Origin: an uncultured Alphaproteobacteria bacterium | GTDB lineage: Bacteria > Pseudomonadota > Alphaproteobacteria > Rs-D84 | Length of the DNA stretch: 64,000 bases | Assembly: GCA_947367055.1 (NCBI GenBank) | Contig: CANBCI010000002.1 | Coordinates: 142,005 to 206,004 of the forward strand | Reading direction: 5' to 3' | The notes under the pieces: model-generated | What the model saw: only the letters and a program-made list of their open reading frames with translations | Databases searched by the model: none | What the model was told of the DNA's origin: nothing | Shown: in pieces, positions 59,311 to 64,000 of the stretch | Numbering within the stretch: the first letter of the stretch is position 1 | Layout of the letters: the number at the start of each line of letters is the position of its first letter | Made by a program: the position numbers and the translations under genes

Positions 59311-59829
59311 TTATTTTTTTGCCTTTGCAACCGCTTCGTGCAGTGCGGATTCGGAAACCAGTCCAAGTACAATCGGGCTTTGAATCTGAATGATTGAATA
59401 AGACTTGTGCGTTTTATTGCGAACGGATGCGACCGTCGGATTTGTGCTGCGCATCAGGCGTGCAATCTGGCCGTCGGACAATTCCGGATAATTTTTTACA
59501 ATCCACAAAATGCCGCCCAGTCTGTTTTGACGATGCAGTTTTGGCGTGTATCCGACGCCTTTTTTATTCTGGGCCTTTTGCGCGTTCACAATGGTTTCAC
59601 GCAGTGTCAGGCGTTTTTCGGGGTCGGCCTCGCACGCTTCAATATCTTCGCGGGTCACCTGGCCGTTCAGGATTGGGTTTAGCCCCTGAATCTTGTATGT
59701 TTCGGCGTCGGCGATATTTTTAACCTCCAATTCATGCAGACCGCAAAAATCTGCGATTTGTTCAAATGTCAATGCAGTGTTTTCAATCAACCAAAGTGCG
59801 GTGGATTTCGGCATATATGGGTAATTCAT
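59311..59829 (-). CDS. trcR: DUF1013/TrcR transcriptional regulator
   Basis: A 172-residue protein of the alphaproteobacterial DUF1013 family: MPKSTALWLIENTALTFEQIADFCGLHELEVKNIAD at the N-terminus and QNRLGGILWIVKNYPELSDGQIARLMRSTNPTV further on, two HTH-like units. Caulobacter TrcR associates with RNA polymerase and supports CtrA-dependent cell-cycle transcription. Its position 31 bases upstream of rpoD fits that role. AGAGGAATA precedes ATG 59829. Confidence 0.93.
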   Translation of the reverse strand: MNYPYMPKSTALWLIENTALTFEQIADFCGLHELEVKNIADAETYKIQGLNPILNGQVTREDIEACEADPEKRLTLRETIVNAQKAQNKKGVGYTPKLHRQNRLGGILWIVKNYPELSDGQIARLMRSTNPTVASVRNKTHKSYSIIQIQSPIVLGLVSESALHEAVAKAKK

Positions 59830-59894
59830 GAATATTCCTCTTGATTCTGGGGGCAATATACACTAAAAAGCGCCCAAATTCAAGATATTTTTAT

Positions 59895-59922
59895 AAAAAT
59901 AACGCCCGGAATTTCCGGGCGT
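59895..59922 (-). terminator. cysS terminator
   Basis: ACGCCCGGA/TCCGGGCGT hairpin followed by a T-rich tract on the minus strand. Confidence 0.8.
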
Positions 59923-59941
59923 GCACGGTTTATGCGGTAAA

Positions 59942-61366
59942 TTATGCCTTTTTTATAATTTTGGTGCCGTCGCGTGTGTCGACTATCGCCCATCCGGCGG
60001 CATCTATCTGTGCGCGGATTTCGTCCGCTTTGGCCCAGTCTTTGGCCGCCTTGGCGGCGGCGCGCGCATCGGCCAAAGCCTGAATTTCCGTGGGGACGGT
60101 CGCATTTTCCAGTTCGCGTAACGCGTTTGCACGCGGTATGAATTGCAGTCCCAACAGGCGGTCAATAAATTCAAATAGTTTTATTTTTGTTGCGGCGTTT
60201 ACAGTTGTGTCTTTCAATAACTTTTGAACCAAAACCAGTGCTTCCGCAGTTTTCATATTGTCGGATACGACGGCCAATATTTTATCGTGCCATTGGTCAT
60301 ATTGTGTCGGGTCAACCGTGCCGTCGGGTGCTGACATTAAATCGGCAACGGCGCGCACAATGTTTTTATACCCGTTTGATGCGGATTCCAATGCGTCCCA
60401 GGAAAACGCCAATTGTGACTGGTAATGCCCCAGCAGTATCATGTATCTATATGCCATCGGATCATATCCGCGGTTTTTCAGGACGGATAAACTTAAAAAT
60501 TCGCCGTCGGATTTGGACATTTTTTCACCGCTTTTGTCGACCAAAAATTCAAAATGCACCCAATAATTGACCCAAGGTTCACCGGTAAGCGGTTCTGATT
60601 GGGCAATTTCATTTGCGTGATGTACGCGTGACAGGTCAATGCCCCCCGTGTGAATGTCAAAGTGATCACCCAGCAGCGCCATGCTCATTGCACTGCATTC
60701 CGCGTGCCATCCGGGGAACCCGACGCCCCAGGGACTGGCCCATTCCATTTGGCGTTTTTTGTCGGTTGGTGAAAATTTCCACAACGCAAAATCGGTCGGA
60801 TTGCGCTTTGCGTCGTTAAATTCAACTCGGGCACCCGCGCGATTGCCGGACAACGCCCCGCCGGTTAATGCGCCGTACCCGGCGAACTTTGATGTGTCGT
60901 AATAAATTCCGTCGTTTGGAATTTCATAGGTATAACCCAGTTCTTCCAATTTTTTTACCAAATCAATTTGCTCGTTTATATAATCCGTTGCATGCGGCAT
61001 GTCGGTCGGGCGAATTATGTTCAAATCGTCATAGTCGCGCAGGAATTCATCTTTGTAATATTTCGCAATATCCCATACGGATTTGTTGTCGCGGGCGGCA
61101 CCCTTTTCCATTTTGTCTTCGCCGCAATCATCGTCTTCATTGGTCAGGTGGCCAACATCGGTTATATTCATAACATGATGCACGGCATATCCGTTTTCAA
61201 TAAACATGCGCTTTAATATATCATTGTGAATCATTGTGCGCAAATTTCCGATATGTGCGGAATGGTACACCGTCGGCCCGCATGAATAAAAGCCCACGTG
61301 TTCCGGACGTAACGGCTTGAATTCTTCAATTTTACGGCTCATGGTGTTGAATAATTTTATTTGCAT
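59942..61366 (-). CDS. cysS: Cysteinyl-tRNA synthetase
   Basis: A 474-residue class I synthetase. FYSCGPTVYHSAHIGNLRT contains the zinc Cys and HIGH-type motif; KMSKSDGEFLSL near residue 275 is the KMSKS loop; GWHAECSAM and HHANEIAQSE are the metal-binding and substrate regions. The C-terminal helical domain ends at residue 474. ATG 61366 has AAAGGAAAT upstream and is the normal start; a longer in-frame reading enters the divergent gene. Cys supply matters in a genome with so many Cys-rich exported proteins. Confidence 0.97.
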   Translation of the reverse strand: MQIKLFNTMSRKIEEFKPLRPEHVGFYSCGPTVYHSAHIGNLRTMIHNDILKRMFIENGYAVHHVMNITDVGHLTNEDDDCGEDKMEKGAARDNKSVWDIAKYYKDEFLRDYDDLNIIRPTDMPHATDYINEQIDLVKKLEELGYTYEIPNDGIYYDTSKFAGYGALTGGALSGNRAGARVEFNDAKRNPTDFALWKFSPTDKKRQMEWASPWGVGFPGWHAECSAMSMALLGDHFDIHTGGIDLSRVHHANEIAQSEPLTGEPWVNYWVHFEFLVDKSGEKMSKSDGEFLSLSVLKNRGYDPMAYRYMILLGHYQSQLAFSWDALESASNGYKNIVRAVADLMSAPDGTVDPTQYDQWHDKILAVVSDNMKTAEALVLVQKLLKDTTVNAATKIKLFEFIDRLLGLQFIPRANALRELENATVPTEIQALADARAAAKAAKDWAKADEIRAQIDAAGWAIVDTRDGTKIIKKA

Positions 61367-61445
61367 AACGGATTTCCTTTGACTTTGTGAAATATTATCC
61401 CAAATGCGACCGATAAAGTCAAGTGCCCGGCAATGCGCAAAATTA

Positions 61446-61474
61446 TTGATTGTCGCATAAAAATCGTGTATGAT
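61446..61474 (+). promoter_or_regulatory. Promoter of the GH3 hexosaminidase gene
   Basis: TTGATT (61446), 17-base spacer, TATGAT (61469). The predicted +1 is near GTG 61482. Confidence 0.6.
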
Positions 61475-61481
61475 TTTTGAT

Positions 61482-62636
61482 GTGAACAGATATAGAAAGT
61501 ATCTTTTGTACATATTGTGTTTGGTGCCGGTCTTGGGGCATGGTGATTGTGAACCATCGCTGAAAATGATGATTGGTCAAATGATAATGACCGGATTTCA
61601 TGGCAATGGCGCCGGCCAGAATGAGGCGGATTTAAAAATTGTCGAATCCCAGGTGCGCCGCGGTATAATCGGGGGCGTCATATTGTTTGATATTGATTTG
61701 CATGGTTTACAGAAACGCGGTATTGCGCCGGGTGAAATTCATAATCATGTGTTTTCATCAAATATAAAAAATGTAAATCAGGTAAAGGCCCTGAATGAGC
61801 GCCTGCAAAATGCGGCGGGCGGCGGTCTTTTTATCGCCATAGACCAGGAAGGCGGCGCGGTGCAGCGTTTAAAGCCCGCGCACGGCTTTGCGTCAACGCC
61901 TGCCGCCGCCGATATGGCGCACGACTCGATTGAAACATATAAAATTGCTTATGATTTGGGGCGGCGTTTGCATGAGTTGGGATTTAATATGAACTTTGCG
62001 CCGGTATTGGATGTAAACGTAAATCCAGACTGTCCGGTTATTGGAAAGCGCGGGCGTTCGTTTTCCGACAATCCAAAGCTGGTTGTGCGGTTTGCGGGTG
62101 CATTTGGTCGTGGTCTGAATGATGCGGGACTCGCCTATTCCTTCAAGCATTTTCCCGGTCACGGCAGTTCGACCATGGATTCGCATAAAGGCATTACGGA
62201 CATAACAAATACATGGCGTGAATATGAGCTGGAACCGTATCGCGTGCTGGCGGCTAAAAATCCGCGCGGTGCAATGGTTATGGTCGGGCATATAATAAAT
62301 CGTAATATTGACGATGTTCCGGCGTCACTATCGCCGCGTACAATCGGCATGTTGCGCGACATGGGGTTTGACGGCGTTGTGGTTTCCGATTGCATGAACA
62401 TGGGTGCAATATCCAATCAATACGGTCGCCGCGATGCGATTTTTCGGGCGATAAACGCCGGGAATGATTTGCTGGTGTTCAGTAATAACCTGATATACGA
62501 TGCATACACCGGCGATGATGTTTATGCAATTATTGTTGATTTGGTAAATAGCGGAGAAATCAAAAAATCCCGTATTCGCGAATCTTATCGTAGAATTATG
62601 AAATTAAAGAAATCAATTGGACTAAAACAGCGATAA
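61482..62636 (+). CDS. nagZ: GH3 beta-N-acetylhexosaminidase (NagZ-like), possibly exported
   Basis: A 384-residue glycoside hydrolase family 3 enzyme that removes GlcNAc from muropeptides. IAIDQEGGAVQRL near residue 120, KHFPGHGSSTMDSHKG near 225 (the Asp-His dyad) and VVSDCMNMGA near 305 with the nucleophile Asp are all present. Unlike typical cytoplasmic NagZ it starts with a signal-peptide-like stretch (NRYRKYLLYILCLVPVLGHGDC). GTG 61482 is preferred because ATG 61470 lies inside the -10 element. Divergent from cysS. Confidence 0.88.
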   Translation: MNRYRKYLLYILCLVPVLGHGDCEPSLKMMIGQMIMTGFHGNGAGQNEADLKIVESQVRRGIIGGVILFDIDLHGLQKRGIAPGEIHNHVFSSNIKNVNQVKALNERLQNAAGGGLFIAIDQEGGAVQRLKPAHGFASTPAAADMAHDSIETYKIAYDLGRRLHELGFNMNFAPVLDVNVNPDCPVIGKRGRSFSDNPKLVVRFAGAFGRGLNDAGLAYSFKHFPGHGSSTMDSHKGITDITNTWREYELEPYRVLAAKNPRGAMVMVGHIINRNIDDVPASLSPRTIGMLRDMGFDGVVVSDCMNMGAISNQYGRRDAIFRAINAGNDLLVFSNNLIYDAYTGDDVYAIIVDLVNSGEIKKSRIRESYRRIMKLKKSIGLKQR

Positions 62637-62666
62637 AATTGATAGTATTCACATGGGCATAAAAAA

Positions 62667-62755
62667 TGGCGGAGCGTATAGGACTCGAACCTATGGACCG
62701 ACATAAACCGGTCACAGATTAGCAATCTGCTGCATTACCACTCTGCCAACGCTCC
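62667..62755 (-). tRNA. tRNA-Ser (anticodon GCT)
   Basis: Read on the minus strand, the acceptor GGAGCGT pairs with ACGCTCC, discriminator G, encoded CCA, with a long variable arm (GACCGG... CCGGTC type). The anticodon loop TTGCTAA carries GCT. Total 89 bases. Confidence 0.96.
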
Positions 62756-62836
62756 GCGTGGTTGCGTGGGTTATTATAAATGAAGCCGCGGGCAAATGCA
62801 AGCGGGAAAATTCACAGCGGCATTTCATAATTATTG

Positions 62837-62865
62837 TTGACAATTTGTGGACCCAAGGATAATAA
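62837..62865 (+). promoter_or_regulatory. Promoter of the ABC exporter gene
   Basis: TTGACA (62837), 17-base spacer, TAATAA (62860); the start codon is 12 bases downstream of the -10. Confidence 0.65.
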
Positions 62866-62876
62866 TCTTAACCGTT

Positions 62877-64000
62877 ATGAAAACATTATTTATCGCGTTA
62901 AAGATTGTTTGGGCGGGCGCCGAAACATATAAACTGAAATTTAAGCTGATTCTGTCCCTGCTGGTGGGAATCGCAAATGGTGTCATGCTGTTTTTTCTGC
63001 CGCTGTCATTGGCGTGGCTGGTAAAAGCGCTGACTGACGGGGGCGATGCGTTGTTGTATTTCTGGATTCTGGTGGCGGCGTCATTGATAATGGTGTTGCT
63101 TAAATTTATTCGCAGATTCTTTTTGGAAAGCACAATCAACACCATTCCCACAATAATTCGGGTGCAATATTATAAGAAGTTGTTCGCCCAGTCGTATTCG
63201 TGGCACCTGAATAATAACGCAGGATTTTTCCTGGCTGCATTGAACCAGGTCTGCGGCAGTATCAAACAGTGGCTGCAAACTTTTCCCGATAAATATATTC
63301 CGAATACCGTTATGGGAATTTTGTTTTTTGCGTACACTTGGACAATATCACCCGTAATGTTTTTATTCTTTTTATGTTCACTGGTGGGGGTGATTGTCTT
63401 TGGCAAGGTGCTGCATAATTTGCGTATGAAAATCGCCACCGCAAACACCGTAAAGCAAATTGCATTTGACCGAACATTTATAGACTTTTTGAATAACATC
63501 AGGTCCGTTAAGAAAATGGATTTATTGGACTTTACGTATGGGCGCCTGACGCAGAGAAAAAATGATTTGAATGCACAAAGCGAGAAATTTAGCAGATACA
63601 ACGGTAATCAATGGGGTTTTATAGAACTGTGCATAGAATTATTGTTTCTGATACCGATTGGTTATTTGGTATACCGTGCGGTTATGGGATACGGCGGCAT
63701 AGACACGATTGTTTTATTTGCATCGATGCAGCCGCGCATAGGTGGCCTGACCCAATATATAATGCTGTTTATGGAAGACGTGTCGTTCAGTTATGTGCAA
63801 TATGACATATTGGCGCATCATTTGGAAAAAGTTACGGATTGCAAATCCCGCCACCAAGGTAAATACAGGTGGAAGAAAATAATTTTTGAAAACACCAAGT
63901 TTTGCTTTAAAAAAGACAATGCTTTATTTACCCACTGTGTGCCGAAATTTGTTATAAACAAAGGTGATCATATTGCGGTTGTCGGAAAATCCGGCGAAGG
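62877..64000 (+). CDS. ABC transporter, permease-ATPase fusion (3' truncated by window edge)
   Basis: The frame is open from ATG 62877 to the window end, about 374 residues. Six hydrophobic segments form an ABC exporter transmembrane domain (LILSLLVGIANGVMLFFLP, FWILVAASLIMVLLKF, MGILFFAYTW, MFLFFLCSLVGVIVFG, FIELCIELLFLIPIGYLVY, and a weaker TQYIMLFMEDVSF). The window ends in Walker A of the ATPase, GDHIAVVGKSGEG. Substrate unknown. There is no Shine-Dalgarno; the promoter places +1 about 5 bases before the ATG, so the mRNA may be leaderless. Confidence 0.88.
   Translation, partial: MKTLFIALKIVWAGAETYKLKFKLILSLLVGIANGVMLFFLPLSLAWLVKALTDGGDALLYFWILVAASLIMVLLKFIRRFFLESTINTIPTIIRVQYYKKLFAQSYSWHLNNNAGFFLAALNQVCGSIKQWLQTFPDKYIPNTVMGILFFAYTWTISPVMFLFFLCSLVGVIVFGKVLHNLRMKIATANTVKQIAFDRTFIDFLNNIRSVKKMDLLDFTYGRLTQRKNDLNAQSEKFSRYNGNQWGFIELCIELLFLIPIGYLVYRAVMGYGGIDTIVLFASMQPRIGGLTQYIMLFMEDVSFSYVQYDILAHHLEKVTDCKSRHQGKYRWKKIIFENTKFCFKKDNALFTHCVPKFVINKGDHIAVVGKSGE

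Overview
The window is chromosomal DNA of an alphaproteobacterium. The clearest clade markers are GcrA (16638..17225) and the DUF1013/TrcR regulator (59311..59829), both essentially restricted to Alphaproteobacteria. An AddA-type helicase and lpxA/lpxB (an LPS-bearing outer membrane) agree with this. Many small Cys-rich exported proteins, short intergenic regions and the absence of phage or insertion sequences fit a streamlined, possibly host-associated or gut lineage. That last point is inference; the sequence does not name the species.

Layout. 1-11 kb: 3' end of leuS, a YkgJ-like Cys-cluster protein, a four-gene overlapping operon (methyltransferase, M23 peptidase, bactofilin, rpiB), a polytopic membrane protein, lpxA-lpxB, and a very large exported Cys-rich protein. 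11-20 kb: four tRNAs (Leu, Ala, Leu, Val), an operon of a prepilin peptidase plus three exported proteins, gcrA, a large Pro-rich membrane protein, acpS, tRNA-Pro. 20-34 kb: corA, adk, rpsA, tig, dnaK, rplY, rsmD, tadA and pfkA, interspersed with Cys-rich exported proteins. 34-48 kb: a LysM protein, a radical SAM protein, tRNA-Gly, gdhA, an MFS transporter, the rpsP-rimM-trmD-rplS ribosome operon with two Cys-rich small ORFs inserted, tsaD, a pair of paralogous Cys/His/Asp proteins, and xseA. 48-64 kb: recN, an AddA helicase/nuclease split into two ORFs, a coiled-coil membrane protein pair, an HTH protein, tmk-rpoD-trcR, cysS, a GH3 hexosaminidase, tRNA-Ser, and the 5' part of an ABC exporter.

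The most unusual content is a five-copy family of structured 5' leaders at about 24.4-24.7, 25.4-25.7, 29.1-29.4, 47.4-47.6 and 56.2-56.4 kb. Each has its own strong sigma70-type promoter. Each has a long-range helix that covaries between copies. Each has a G-rich strand that can pair either with an upstream C-rich strand (local hairpin) or with a strand just past the long helix (pseudoknot). Each ends in an intrinsic-terminator-like hairpin just before the start codon. Four copies precede Cys-rich exported proteins, three of whose transcription units encode a shared C-terminal module on the first gene and one on the second gene; the fifth precedes an HTH protein. This looks like an undescribed riboswitch- or attenuator-type regulatory RNA.

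Other notable structure: a promoter between 17-bp inverted repeats, followed by a paralogous gene carrying a G9 tract in its coding sequence (44.9-46.1 kb, candidate phase variation); duplicated tRNA-3'-end/terminator elements next to tRNA-Pro and tRNA-Gly; and several promoters placed so that the start codon lies at or near the predicted +1 (candidate leaderless mRNAs). All calls come from reading the sequence; no database search was run.
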